Both the position numbers and the translations under genes were made by a program. From positions 1,550,001 through 1,614,000 of the forward strand of contig OZ241979.1 in the NCBI GenBank assembly GCA_965204235.1: a stretch of DNA of 64,000 bases, given 5' to 3'. Position 1 is the first letter of the stretch, and the number at the start of each line of letters is the position of its first letter. This stretch comes from JAJDTQ01 sp965204235 (lineage in GTDB: Bacteria > Desulfobacterota > Binatia > UBA9968 > JAJDTQ01). This document shows positions 49,206-57,961 of this stretch, in pieces. The notes beneath the pieces are model-generated. The model did not search any database and was not told the origin of the DNA. It saw only the letters and a list, made by a program, of their open reading frames with translations.

Positions 49206-50071
49206 CGCCGCTGCGGCGCTTTGCGATCCATCGGCCCGCGGACCTGCGGGAGGCCGCGGCGATGCTCGACCACTATGGAGAGAACGCCAGCCTCTACGCC
49301 GGCGGCACCGAGCTCCTCCTGGCCATGAGGCATGACCTGCTGCGCTACGAGAACCTCATCGACGTCAAGGCCGTGCCGGGCCTGGACGGCATCGAGCGCC
49401 GCGGCTCGCACCTGCACATCGGCGCCGCGGCCACCCACCGGAACATCGAGCGCTCGGTCCTGGTGCGGGAAGCGCTGCCCGTGATGGCCGAGATGGAAGC
49501 CAACGTGGCCAACGTGCGCGTGCGCGCCACCGGCACTCTGGGCGGCAACCTGTGCTTCGCCGAGCCCCATTCCGACCCGGCGACCCTGCTGCTGGCCCTC
49601 GGAGGCGCGGCGCGGGTCCGGGGAAGCTCCGGGGAGCGGGTACTCGCCATGGACGAGCTCCTGGCCGGGGCCTACGAGACCTCCCTGGGCCGGGACGAAG
49701 TCCTCACCGGGGTGGAAGTGCCGCTGCCCGGGCCGTCGCAGCGCGCCGCCTACCTCAAGTTCCAGGTCCACGAGCGGCCGCTCCTGGGCCTCGCCCTGGT
49801 CCTGGAACTGGACGAGGGCGGCGCGGAGATCCGGGAAGCCCGTTGCGCGGTGGGCTGCGTGAGCCCCCGGCCCTGCCGCTCCGCGGCCGCGGAAAGCCTC
49901 ATGGCCGGTCCCGCGGACTCGATCGAAGAGCGCCTTCCCGACGCCGCGGGGGCCCTCGCCGACGAAGCCGCGCCGGTGGACGACCGCGAAGGCAGCGCGG
50001 AATACAAGCGCCACCTGGTGGGAGTCCTGCTCCGCCGCGCCGCACGACGGTGCCTCGGGGCCGGGACCTGA
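49202..50071 (+). CDS. Molybdenum hydroxylase medium, FAD-binding subunit
   Basis: 289 residues. FAD-binding motifs are ASLYAGGTELLLAMRHDLL (the family AGGTDL loop) and VRATGTLGGNLCFAEPHSDP (TxGGN). A C-terminal CO_deh_flav_C-like domain follows with AAYLKFQVHERPLLGLALVL. The GTG start overlaps the large-subunit stop, and no better start is present. The order small - large - medium completes the three-subunit enzyme. The last 40 residues are less conserved-looking. Confidence 0.88.
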   Translation: MTPLRRFAIHRPADLREAAAMLDHYGENASLYAGGTELLLAMRHDLLRYENLIDVKAVPGLDGIERRGSHLHIGAAATHRNIERSVLVREALPVMAEMEANVANVRVRATGTLGGNLCFAEPHSDPATLLLALGGAARVRGSSGERVLAMDELLAGAYETSLGRDEVLTGVEVPLPGPSQRAAYLKFQVHERPLLGLALVLELDEGGAEIREARCAVGCVSPRPCRSAAAESLMAGPADSIEERLPDAAGALADEAAPVDDREGSAEYKRHLVGVLLRRAARRCLGAGT

Positions 50072-50204
50072 AGCAGGCCTCGGCACGCTGACGCCTTCCA
50101 CGGACGCACCTCCCGGGCGCGCTCCACGGAGGTCGTCCCCGGTCCGTACGGACGCCGCCCGCCGGCGCCGCTGAGCGGCCCATCCCGCACGTACCCGCAT
50201 CGCC

Positions 50205-50900
50205 ATGCGTTTCCCCGCTCCGCTGGTTCCCGGAACCCTCGTCAAACGCTACAAGCGCTTTCTCGCGGACGTGGACCTCGACGACGGCGCGCGGGTGACC
50301 GCCCACTGCACCAACACCGGCAGCATGCTCGGGTGCAACGCCCCGGGCAGCCGCGTCTATCTCTCCGAGCAACGTGGCAAGGGCCGGAAACTGCCCTTCA
50401 CCTGGGAGTTGATCCGGGTGGGCCGAACGCTGGTGGGGATCAACACGCTGGCGGCCAACCGGCTCGCCCGGGAGGGCATCGAGACCGGCGCGGTCCGGGA
50501 GCTGCAAGGTTACGCGCAACTCCGGCCGGAGGTCCGCACCGCGCCGGGCTCCCGGCTCGACTTCCTGCTGGAGAACCCCGGAGAGCGCTGCTACGTGGAG
50601 GTGAAGAACGTCACCCTGGTGGTGGACCGGGCGGCCCTCTTTCCGGACGCCGTGAGCGAACGGGGCGCCAAGCACCTGGAGGAGCTCATGCGGCTACGGC
50701 GCCAAGGCCACCGGGCGGTGCTGCTGTTCGTGATCCAGCGGGGCCCCTGTCCCTGCTTCGGTCCCGCGGACCACATCGACCCCGAGTACGGGCGCCGGCT
50801 GCGCCGTGCTGTCGAGGCCGGCGTCGAGGTCTATCCCTACCGGGCCCGGGTCACCACCCGCGCCATCTCCCTGGAGGAACCGGTCCCGCTCCGCCTCTGA
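50205..50900 (+). CDS. sfsA: SfsA-family DNA/RNA nuclease
   Basis: 231 residues, normal family length. The conserved OB-fold start RFPAPLVPGTLVKRYKRFLA, ARVTAHCTNTGSMLGC, and the PD-(D/E)XK-like nuclease part SRLDFLLE...CYVEVKNVTLV with Glu-x-Lys are visible; also LFPDAVSERGAKHLEELMRL. SfsA was named as a sugar fermentation stimulation protein and has since been linked to nuclease activity. It stands alone after a 133-base gap that holds no other visible feature. Confidence 0.92.
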   Translation: MRFPAPLVPGTLVKRYKRFLADVDLDDGARVTAHCTNTGSMLGCNAPGSRVYLSEQRGKGRKLPFTWELIRVGRTLVGINTLAANRLAREGIETGAVRELQGYAQLRPEVRTAPGSRLDFLLENPGERCYVEVKNVTLVVDRAALFPDAVSERGAKHLEELMRLRRQGHRAVLLFVIQRGPCPCFGPADHIDPEYGRRLRRAVEAGVEVYPYRARVTTRAISLEEPVPLRL

Positions 50901-50966
50901 CAACGACGACCCGGATGCAGCGCCTCCATCGCCTCTTCCGCATCGATATCGACCCCTGCCCTGAGC

Positions 50967-50995
50967 TTGCGCGCAGAGTAAATCGTCCCTACAAT
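50967..50995 (+). promoter_or_regulatory. Promoter of the ParA-HEPN pair
   Basis: TTGCGC (50967-50972), 17 bases, TACAAT (50990-50995). The start codon lies 44 bases further on behind GGGAGG. The local DNA turns AT-richer here, marking the border from the GC-rich sfsA. Confidence 0.6.
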
Positions 50996-51038
50996 AGTGG
51001 GCAATTCATGCTCGACTTCATTGGTGGGAGGAAGTGAA

Positions 51039-52091
51039 ATGGTCAAGAGAATTGCACTGTTCAACCATAAAGGCGGCGTGAGCAAGACCACGACGACGTT
51101 CAATCTTGGATGGATGCTCGCTTCCAGGGGATACAGGGTCATCCTCGTCGATACCGACCCCCAGTCAAACTTGACCGGGGTCGTCATGGGACACAAAGGG
51201 CCATCCGAGCTTGAGCATATCTACCAAGCTGACGGCAACCGAAACCTGAAAGCAGGCCTTGCCCCTGCCTTCGAGTCCAAGCCTGTCGAGATGAAACCCG
51301 TGAACTGCGTACCCGTTCCGAGACAAGACGGACTGTTCCTTCTGCCGAGCCACATCGGGCTTTCGGAGTACGAAGTCACTTTGGGCATAGCGCAGGAACT
51401 TTCGGGATCCATCCAGACCTTGCAAAACCTTCCCGGGTCGATTTCGGTCCTGTTGCAAAAGACTGCCAAGAAATTCAACGCGGACTACATCCTGATCGAC
51501 ATGAACCCGAGTCTGAGTTCGTTCAACCAGAACCTGCTGATGACCAGCGATTACTTCATCGTCCCCACAAGTCCCGACCTCTTTTCCGTTATGGCGATAG
51601 ACTCTCTATGCACGGTTCTTCCGAACTGGAGATCCTGGGGGAAGAGAGCCTCGTCATTGGACGTACTGAAAAACGCTGTCTATCCATTTCCTGAAGTCAC
51701 ACCCAAGTTCCTGGGAACGATCATACAAAATTATCGGCCCCGAGGTGGCGCGCCCGCCAGGAGTTTCCAGAAATGGATCAACACCATCAACGACAAGGTG
51801 TCGAAGCAGTTGGTTCCAACACTAACCGAAGTTGAGATGGTTTTGCCCGCAGGAAAATATGCGGAAACCGAGCCGGATGGCTACTGCCTGGCTACAATCG
51901 CTGACTTCAATTCGCTTATCGCAAAATCCCAAGAGAAGCAAACCCCTGTGTTTGCGCTTACTCCCGGGCAATTGGAGAGGAAGGGGGCAGTGTTGGAGCA
52001 GGACATCGAGAAACAAAGGGAGTTCGAGCAGGCGTTCTCGGATTTGGCCGAAAAAATCGTTCATATGACAGACGATGGAAGCGGCGATTGA
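51039..52091 (+). CDS. ParA/MinD-like ATPase paired with a HEPN protein
   Basis: 350 residues. The deviant Walker A motif NHKGGVSKTTTT (residues 9-20) with the signature Lys, the switch LVDTDPQSNLTG, and DYILIDMNPSLSSFNQNLLM (Walker B region) are ParA-like. The C-terminal 100 residues are not typical of plasmid partition ATPases. There is no parB or parS-like gene nearby, and the next gene encodes a HEPN protein overlapping by 17 bases. That pairing, seen in several predicted defence or toxin modules, suggests the ATPase senses or regulates the HEPN RNase (inference). GC content is lower than in the flanking genes. Confidence 0.8.
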   Translation: MVKRIALFNHKGGVSKTTTTFNLGWMLASRGYRVILVDTDPQSNLTGVVMGHKGPSELEHIYQADGNRNLKAGLAPAFESKPVEMKPVNCVPVPRQDGLFLLPSHIGLSEYEVTLGIAQELSGSIQTLQNLPGSISVLLQKTAKKFNADYILIDMNPSLSSFNQNLLMTSDYFIVPTSPDLFSVMAIDSLCTVLPNWRSWGKRASSLDVLKNAVYPFPEVTPKFLGTIIQNYRPRGGAPARSFQKWINTINDKVSKQLVPTLTEVEMVLPAGKYAETEPDGYCLATIADFNSLIAKSQEKQTPVFALTPGQLERKGAVLEQDIEKQREFEQAFSDLAEKIVHMTDDGSGD

Positions 52092-52689
52092 GCAGTTTCG
52101 CGAAAACATCGCTCGCGTCCGAAACCTTGGTTCGCTTGCGTCGATACTGGATTCGCAGACCACCGAAGCCCTGGACGTCTCCGACATACTGAGAGCCGAG
52201 CTCGCCATGGCCGTCAGCGCGCTTGATCTGTATGCGCATGAGGTCGTCAGGCTTGGGATGCTGGACGCCTACACGGGCAATCGCATTCGCACGCCGGCGT
52301 TCCTCAAGTTTCAAGTTTCGCTTGACAGCGCCATGCAGAGGGCTTCCGACCCCAAGAGCGTAATCTGGTTGGACGACCAGGTGAGAGAGCGGCATAGCCG
52401 TCAGAGCTTCCAAACGCCTGACAACATAGCAGAGGCGGTGCGCCTGATTTCCAATGCCGCATTATGGAACGAAGTCGCGGGGACCATCGGGATGGACCGA
52501 CAAAGCGTCACGGAAAACCTGCGGCTCATCGTCGCGCGCAGAAACCAGATTGTCCATGAGGCGGACGCGGATCCGTCCTATCCGGGAGCGCTTTGGCCCA
52601 TTGACAGACAAATGACGGACGAGGCCGTCGGATTCATGGAACAAGTCGTCGAAGCCATTCACTCGGTCGTTGCCCAGGATGCAAAGTAA
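52075..52689 (+). CDS. HEPN-domain protein (RiboL-PSP-HEPN-like), putative RNase effector
   Basis: 204 residues, all-helical. The HEPN catalytic motif R-x4-H is visible as Arg156 to His161 in IVARRNQIVHEADADPS, with an upstream helix AVSALDLYAHEVVRLGMLD that carries a likely polar partner. RiboL-PSP-HEPN proteins are predicted RNases in toxin or abortive-infection contexts. The ATG lies inside the ParA-like gene (17-base overlap), so the two are translationally linked. It could alternatively be a nucleic-acid-binding HEPN without catalysis. Confidence 0.72.
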   Translation: MEAAIEQFRENIARVRNLGSLASILDSQTTEALDVSDILRAELAMAVSALDLYAHEVVRLGMLDAYTGNRIRTPAFLKFQVSLDSAMQRASDPKSVIWLDDQVRERHSRQSFQTPDNIAEAVRLISNAALWNEVAGTIGMDRQSVTENLRLIVARRNQIVHEADADPSYPGALWPIDRQMTDEAVGFMEQVVEAIHSVVAQDAK

Positions 52690-52779
52690 TCGCGTTCGCC
52701 AGTCGAGATACCCGTAAACCACGCTCGCGTTCTTCTTCAGCCCTACATCCTCATACTCGGACAGGCCGCCAAGCGCGCG

Positions 52780-53661
52780 TCAGTCGAGGCTCTCGATGAA
52801 CCCCTTGACCGCTCGATTGAACTGCTCGGGATGCTCCCGGTAGCAGAAATGGCCCGCCTTGTTGATGACGTGCATCTGCGCGTTCTCCGTGCTGTTGGCC
52901 ACGAACTCGAACAGCGACAGCCCCCTCTTGTACTGCGCCGTGGGGTCGTTGTAGCCCCACACCACCAGGGTGGGGGTCTTGAGCCGGCCCTGCATCATCC
53001 ACTGGAGGCACTCTTCCTTGTCGAGGATGAGGTTCGGCATGAACAGCTTCTGCTTCAGTCCCTGCCCGCTCATCTTGCGCACGGATTCCCGGTACTTGGG
53101 CAGCTCGGCGATCTCCACCGCGGCGTCCACCCACCGTTCGGTGATGTGCTCGGTTCCGTAGGAATAGCGCTCCAGGACCCACCGCTGGCTCTCCCGTCCG
53201 AGGCGCGGCTCGGGCGCGTCCGCCATGACCAGCTCGGTAAGGGAGGGTCCGGGAGCAAGGGTGCCGCTATCCACGATGATGCACGACTTGACCATCTCGG
53301 GATGCAGGAGCGTCAGCCGCGCAACCACGTACCCGCCCCGGGAATGGCCGCCCACGTGGGCCTGCCGGATTCCCATGGCCTGGAGGAACCCGTAGGCGTG
53401 CTCCACTACCGCGGCCGGCGTATAGTCGTCGTCGGTCCTGGGGTTGTCGGTGTGCCCCTGGCCGAGCTTGTCCACTGCGATGACCCGGAACGACTCGGCC
53501 AACCCGTCGAAGTTGGGCTCCCAGTCCAGCGCGCTGTCGCACGCATCATCGGTGCCGAAGTGGCTGCCGTGCCACAGCACCAGCGGCTCTCCTTCGCCCT
53601 TCTCGAAGTAACGCGTACGGACTCCGTCCACGTCGATGAACTTGGCGTCGGTCATGGGCAT
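52780..53661 (-). CDS. Alpha/beta hydrolase (C-C bond hydrolase/epoxide-hydrolase-like)
   Basis: 293 residues. The oxyanion His-Gly is in PLVLWHGSHFG, the nucleophile Ser107 in HVGGHSRGGYVV, the acid Asp in VVWGYNDPTAQY and the catalytic His in NKAGHFCYREHPEQF. The pattern is close to meta-cleavage product hydrolases and similar esterases. GGGAGG seven bases before the ATG at 53661 sets the start; an in-frame codon further upstream has no site. It is the last gene of a minus-strand group with the M20-like and ornithine cyclodeaminase-like genes. Convergent to the HEPN gene across 90 bases with no obvious terminator. Confidence 0.84.
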   Translation of the reverse strand: MPMTDAKFIDVDGVRTRYFEKGEGEPLVLWHGSHFGTDDACDSALDWEPNFDGLAESFRVIAVDKLGQGHTDNPRTDDDYTPAAVVEHAYGFLQAMGIRQAHVGGHSRGGYVVARLTLLHPEMVKSCIIVDSGTLAPGPSLTELVMADAPEPRLGRESQRWVLERYSYGTEHITERWVDAAVEIAELPKYRESVRKMSGQGLKQKLFMPNLILDKEECLQWMMQGRLKTPTLVVWGYNDPTAQYKRGLSLFEFVANSTENAQMHVINKAGHFCYREHPEQFNRAVKGFIESLD

Positions 53662-53805
53662 GCTCGAACCTCCCGTGAAATCAGTGAACCTGACGGAACC
53701 GCCTCGGACGAGACCCCGCGGAAACCGCAGCACCGGCCCCGCCTGGCCCCGCGCGCACGGACGCGCCGCCCCGCCGACCCGGAGCCGCGGACGCCCGCCG
53801 CCGAT

Positions 53806-54993
53806 TCAGCGGTGGAGCGCCAGGAACGCGAACACCTTGGCGGCCTCCACCACGCTCTTGAGCGGCACCAAGTCGTTGTCGGTGTGCTGGAAACGGACCG
53901 CCCGGGAGCCGTAGTTGACGGTCTCGATGCCCCGGACGTTGAGCAGCCCGGTGTCGTTGGCCGCGGTGGAGAAGCCGTATTCCGGCTCCCGCCCCAGCAT
54001 GGCGCGGATGGCCCCGCCCAGGGCCGCCGCCACACCGGCGTCCTTCCCCACCTCGCAGGGGTACATGAACTCTTCCTTTTCCAGGGTGACCTCGTAGGGA
54101 TCCATGGCGCCGATGGCTTCGGCGAGCTGTCGCACCGCGGCGTCGGCGTCGTCCCCGGGCAGCAACCGGCGGTCCAGGGTGACGTGGCACTCGCCGGGGA
54201 TCGTGTGGGTCGCCTTGGGGTAGCTCTCGATGGCCGTGGGCGTGAGCGAAGCCCGGCCCAGGTGGGGATGGCTCCTGTCCTCGGGATGGGGCATCAGCGG
54301 CGCGAGCCGCTGCAACACCCGCACCGCGCCCTCCACCGCGTTCAGGCCATCCCACGGCCGGCTGCTGTGAGCCGGGCGCCCGCGCACGACGACGCGCACG
54401 TCGATACGGCCCTTGTTGCCCAACTGGATCTCGGGGGGGCCGTCGATGAGGCCCCAGTCCGCGGCGACCGCGCCGCGGGACAACACGTAGTCCAGGGACT
54501 CGTGCCTGCCGCTCTCGCCCGCGGTGCTGGTGACGAAACAGAGGTCTCCGGGAAGCTCCCGTCCGCTCCGGGCCACGAGCTTCACCGCCATGAGCATGGC
54601 CGCCAGGCTCCCCTTCTGCTCGCACGCGCCGCGGCCCCGCACGCACGGGCCGTCGAGGCCGTGGGGCGCGCCGTCCACGACCTTCCCCGAGTAGGGATCG
54701 GGCATGGCGCCGGGCGCAGCGTTCATGGCGTACGAGACCAGTACCAGACCCGGCGCCCTCCCCGCGCCCGGCAGGCGCGCGGCGAGGTTGCCCCTGTCGT
54801 CGATGGCCGCGGCGATGCCGTCCGCCTCCAGCTCCGACCGCACCACGTCCCGGATGAGCGCCAGCACCTGCGGCTCCCTCTCCAGCAGCTCGGTCTGGGG
54901 GCTGGGCGTCTGCACCAGCCTCACCAGCAGCCGCCGGAGCTCCGCTTCGTCCAGCCGTTCCTCGATCCGTTGCCTGACCTGGTCCGCGTCCAT
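53806..54993 (-). CDS. M20-family peptidase-like protein with degenerate metal site
   Basis: 395 residues with the M20/ArgE/DapE two-domain plan. The dimerisation domain is recognisable (NKGRIDVRVVVRGRPAHSSR, with the conserved His). The first zinc-ligand motif, normally H-x-D in a GH(L/M)D context, reads LVLVSYAMNAAPGAM (residues 83-97), with Tyr-Ala-Met in place of His-x-Asp. The bridging Asp motif reads GRGACEQKGSLAAML, with Glu. STAGESGRHES replaces the usual Glu-Glu pair. The protein may bind metal differently or be non-catalytic. Downstream of the ornithine cyclodeaminase-like gene by 33 bases, so likely one operon processing an N-acyl amino acid or related compound. Confidence 0.75.
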   Translation of the reverse strand: MDADQVRQRIEERLDEAELRRLLVRLVQTPSPQTELLEREPQVLALIRDVVRSELEADGIAAAIDDRGNLAARLPGAGRAPGLVLVSYAMNAAPGAMPDPYSGKVVDGAPHGLDGPCVRGRGACEQKGSLAAMLMAVKLVARSGRELPGDLCFVTSTAGESGRHESLDYVLSRGAVAADWGLIDGPPEIQLGNKGRIDVRVVVRGRPAHSSRPWDGLNAVEGAVRVLQRLAPLMPHPEDRSHPHLGRASLTPTAIESYPKATHTIPGECHVTLDRRLLPGDDADAAVRQLAEAIGAMDPYEVTLEKEEFMYPCEVGKDAGVAAALGGAIRAMLGREPEYGFSTAANDTGLLNVRGIETVNYGSRAVRFQHTDNDLVPLKSVVEAAKVFAFLALHR

Positions 54994-55026
54994 GGGGTTC
55001 GTCCGTGCGCGTCGGCCGCGGGAGGC

Positions 55027-56004
55027 CTAGATCTCCACTTCCGTGCCGACCCCCTGCTCCAGCGCCCGCCGGTACACGAGGTTGGCCGCGGCCACGTCCT
55101 GGACCGCGATGCCCACCGATTTGTACAGGGTGACCTCGCGGTCGCTCGTCCGTCCCGGCTTGGCGCCGGCCAGCACCTCGCCGATCTCGCCCCGTATGTG
55201 GTCCCGGGTGATGGCGCCTTCCTCGATGGCCAACAGGATGTCGCCGCATTCGGAGTAGATGGCGTCGCGGGAGTCCACCACCACCACGGCGCGTTCCACA
55301 GTATCGCTCCCCATCTCCCGTACGTCGGGCCGGTGGGAGCCGACGGCGTTGACATGCACGCCGGGCTTCAACCACTCGGCCTTGAGGACGGGTTCGGCCG
55401 CGGCCGTCACCGTGGCGAGCAGGTCCGCCTCCCGGACCACCGCCTCCACGGACTCTTGCGGACGGATCTCGCAGCCCACTTCCTCCTCCAGCTCTTCCTT
55501 CACGTAGATGGCGCTGACGCCCGACGGGCTCCAGACGAGGACCCGGTGGATGGCGCGCACCCTGCTCAGGGCCCTGATGTGGGCACGGGCCTGGACGCCC
55601 GCCCCCAGGACTCCGAGCACCGGCGTCTCGGTCCGGGCGAGGGCCTTGGTGGCCATGGCCGAGGCGCACGCGGTGCGGACCGCGGTGAGGAAGGTCCCGT
55701 CCATCAGCGCCAGCAGCTTGCCGGTCTCGGGGCTGTAGAGCGACAGGGTGGCGAGGATGGGCGGCAGCCCCCGTCCCGGGTTGTCCCGGAAGTAGGAGAT
55801 GATCTTGATCCCCAGGGCGTTCGCCTCGCTCAGGAACGCCGGCATGCTCGTGATCCGCCCTCCGACCTCCGGCAGCGGGACCACCAGGCGCACCGGCATG
55901 ACCGCCTTGCCGGCGGAGAACTGGACGTGGGCCTGCTCCAGCGCGGAGATCAGCTCTTCGAGATCCAGAAGGCCTTGAACCTGTTCTTCGGAGATGACCA
56001 GCAT
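55027..56004 (-). CDS. Ornithine cyclodeaminase / mu-crystallin family protein
   Basis: 325 residues. Lys67 in LGIKIISYFRDNPGRGLPP corresponds to the substrate-carboxylate region. The Rossmann motif VLGVLGAGVQARAHIRAL binds NAD(P). VNAVGSHRPDVREM carries the conserved Asp. The family deaminates ornithine to proline or reduces cyclic imines and other amino-acid-derived substrates; specificity is not readable. Start 56004 has AAGGAAG nearby and fits family N-termini; the longer frame is antisense to the divergent cupin leader. Operon partner of the M20-like gene. Confidence 0.85.
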   Translation of the reverse strand: MLVISEEQVQGLLDLEELISALEQAHVQFSAGKAVMPVRLVVPLPEVGGRITSMPAFLSEANALGIKIISYFRDNPGRGLPPILATLSLYSPETGKLLALMDGTFLTAVRTACASAMATKALARTETPVLGVLGAGVQARAHIRALSRVRAIHRVLVWSPSGVSAIYVKEELEEEVGCEIRPQESVEAVVREADLLATVTAAAEPVLKAEWLKPGVHVNAVGSHRPDVREMGSDTVERAVVVVDSRDAIYSECGDILLAIEEGAITRDHIRGEIGEVLAGAKPGRTSDREVTLYKSVGIAVQDVAAANLVYRRALEQGVGTEVEI

Positions 56005-56168
56005 GCGGCTTCCTTGCGTCGGGAGATCGGGCAAACGAGAACATGACATATCGGGCTGCGGCGGCAATTGCAACGACGAGGGGGCGGCGGAAGACCCGCG
56101 TTCCACTTGCTCCCCCGGTGGTGTATGCTGTGGGGCCGGGTCCGGGACCACGCACGGAGGAGACCGGA

Positions 56169-57188
56169 ATGAAACGGGAACGCACCCTCGATTCCATCGA
56201 GCAGCTCGACCGCGACATGAACGAGAAGAGCCTCGAAGGCCATTGGAGCCTGGGGTTGGAGGACCTGCCCCCCTACCCCGTCACCAGCGTCCAACCCCAT
56301 CTGTGGCGTTGGGAGGACGTCCACGAGAGCCTGCTCCGGGCCGGCGAGGTGGTGAGCCTCGAAGACGCCGAACGCCGCACCGTGCGCCTGCTGAACCCCG
56401 GCATCCCCGGCGGGCACGGCACGACGCATACGATCCACGTGTCGTTCCAGTACGTCAAGGACGGCGAATACGCCCGCACCCACCGCCACTCGGCCGCGGC
56501 CTTCCGCTTCGTCCTGCAGGGGCGGGACGCCTGCACCACGGTCAACGGCCAGCAGTGCGTGATGGAAGAGGGCGACCTCATCCTCACGCCGCAGCTCTCC
56601 TGGCACGACCACGTCAACGACTCGGGCAAGCCCATCCTGTGGCTCGACGGCCTCGACATCCCGCTCACCCAGGCGTTGCACCAGCTCTTCTTCGAGCCCT
56701 ACCGTCAGGAGCGGCAGACCGTGGAGGCGACCAGCGACGACGTGACGGGGTTCTACGGCCACGCGCGCCCGGCCGCGGCGCCCCCCGGCGAGTTCTTCCA
56801 CTACAAGTGGGCCGACACGGAGCGGGACCTGGAGCGGCTCAGACGCAGCGGCAAGGGCCGGGACCCGTTCGACGGCTGCCTCCTGGAGTTCCGCAACCCG
56901 GTCACCGGCGGCCCCACCATGCCCACCATCCAGTGCGCCGTGCAGCTACTGGAGCCCGGCCGCGAGACCGTGGCCCACCGGCACACGAGCACGGTCATCT
57001 ACCACGTCTATCGAGGCGCCGGCGCCACCATCATCGGCGGCCGGGAGTTCCGGTGGCAAAAAGGCGACTCCTTCGTGGTGCCCCTGTGGCACCAGCACGC
57101 CCACTCCGCGTCCGCCGAAGCCGTCCTCCTGTCCATGAGCGACGCCCCGGTGATGAAGGCCCTGGACCTCTACCGGGAGGCGAGCTGA
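56169..57188 (+). CDS. Bicupin, gentisate 1,2-dioxygenase-like
   Basis: 339 residues, two cupins in the gentisate dioxygenase arrangement. Cupin 1 has YARTHRHSAAAFRFVLQGRD and LSWHDHVNDSGKP, with three His available for Fe(II). Cupin 2 has TVAHRHTSTVIYHVYRGAGA and VPLWHQHAHSA. Length is close to known gentisate dioxygenases (about 345-350). GGAGG lies eight bases before the ATG at 56169. Divergent from the ornithine cyclodeaminase-like gene. A TATGCT -10-like box lies near 56120-56130. Substrate may be gentisate, salicylate or a related hydroxybenzoate. Confidence 0.8.
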   Translation: MKRERTLDSIEQLDRDMNEKSLEGHWSLGLEDLPPYPVTSVQPHLWRWEDVHESLLRAGEVVSLEDAERRTVRLLNPGIPGGHGTTHTIHVSFQYVKDGEYARTHRHSAAAFRFVLQGRDACTTVNGQQCVMEEGDLILTPQLSWHDHVNDSGKPILWLDGLDIPLTQALHQLFFEPYRQERQTVEATSDDVTGFYGHARPAAAPPGEFFHYKWADTERDLERLRRSGKGRDPFDGCLLEFRNPVTGGPTMPTIQCAVQLLEPGRETVAHRHTSTVIYHVYRGAGATIIGGREFRWQKGDSFVVPLWHQHAHSASAEAVLLSMSDAPVMKALDLYREAS

Positions 57189-57328
57189 GCCCGGCCCGCG
57201 AGCGCACGGGAAGACAACGGGCGGTCCGATCCGGCGCCACCGAACAACTTCGCAGAAAAGGCTCTTCCGGATCGAGTTTCCAATCTTCGGAAATAACGGA
57301 AAGCCAAACAGGGACTTCAAACGCGGAT

Positions 57329-57961
57329 ATGAGTATCCCGGACGAAATCAAGGCGCTCGCGAGGATGTACGCCGTGAAACTGAAGGACAAGGTCGACGTC
57401 CGGGTGGCAGGTATGACGATGGACGATACTTCGCATTATCTGATTTACAGAGTTCTCGGCGTTACTGATGAGGAAGGCAGGCTCATCGACGTTTACCAGA
57501 ACAAGGGGCGCTTTCTTTACAGATATGCGGGTTCCTTCGTTGAAGAAGCCGTCAAGCTCTGCTTCCGAGTGAAATACCCGGAGGCTGCGTCCCGGCGTGT
57601 TCCCAATACCGAAGGGCAGCGTCCCAAGACATTTGAGATTGATTGTGTCGTGGAACCGGACGCCATTGAAATCAAATGGCGGGACGCCACCACCGACGGT
57701 GACCATATTACCAAGGAGCATACCCGACTCAAGGCGGTACAGAAAGCCGGTTTTCATCCGGTTCGTATCATGTTCTACTACCCCAACCGGGATCAGGCAA
57801 TCCGCATCCAACAGACGCTTCAGACGTTGTACGAAGGAGTTGGAGGTGAGTACTACTACGGGAGTGCGGCATGGGAGTTCGTGAAGGCGCGCACGGGTGT
57901 CGATCTGCTCGCAACCCTTGAGGAGTTGGCTGAGACCCACACGAGGCGGAATGCACGCTGA
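57329..57961 (+). CDS. ApaLI-like type II restriction endonuclease
   Basis: 210 residues. The PD-(D/E)XK core is Asp105 and Glu114-x-Lys116 in EIDCVVEPDAIEIKWRDA, followed by TTDGDHITKEHTRLKAVQKA and RIMFYYPNRDQAIRIQQTLQ, which resemble ApaLI-family enzymes. ApaLI cuts GTGCAC; whether this enzyme shares that site is inference. The ATG lies after a 140-base gap from the bicupin where base composition changes to lower GC. The 3' end overlaps the methyltransferase start by 11 bases, as is common for restriction-modification pairs. Confidence 0.8.
   Translation: MSIPDEIKALARMYAVKLKDKVDVRVAGMTMDDTSHYLIYRVLGVTDEEGRLIDVYQNKGRFLYRYAGSFVEEAVKLCFRVKYPEAASRRVPNTEGQRPKTFEIDCVVEPDAIEIKWRDATTDGDHITKEHTRLKAVQKAGFHPVRIMFYYPNRDQAIRIQQTLQTLYEGVGGEYYYGSAAWEFVKARTGVDLLATLEELAETHTRRNAR

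Noticed and set aside
51039..52091. Chromosome or plasmid partition ParA
   Set aside because: No parB or parS-like iterons nearby; the overlapping partner is a HEPN protein.
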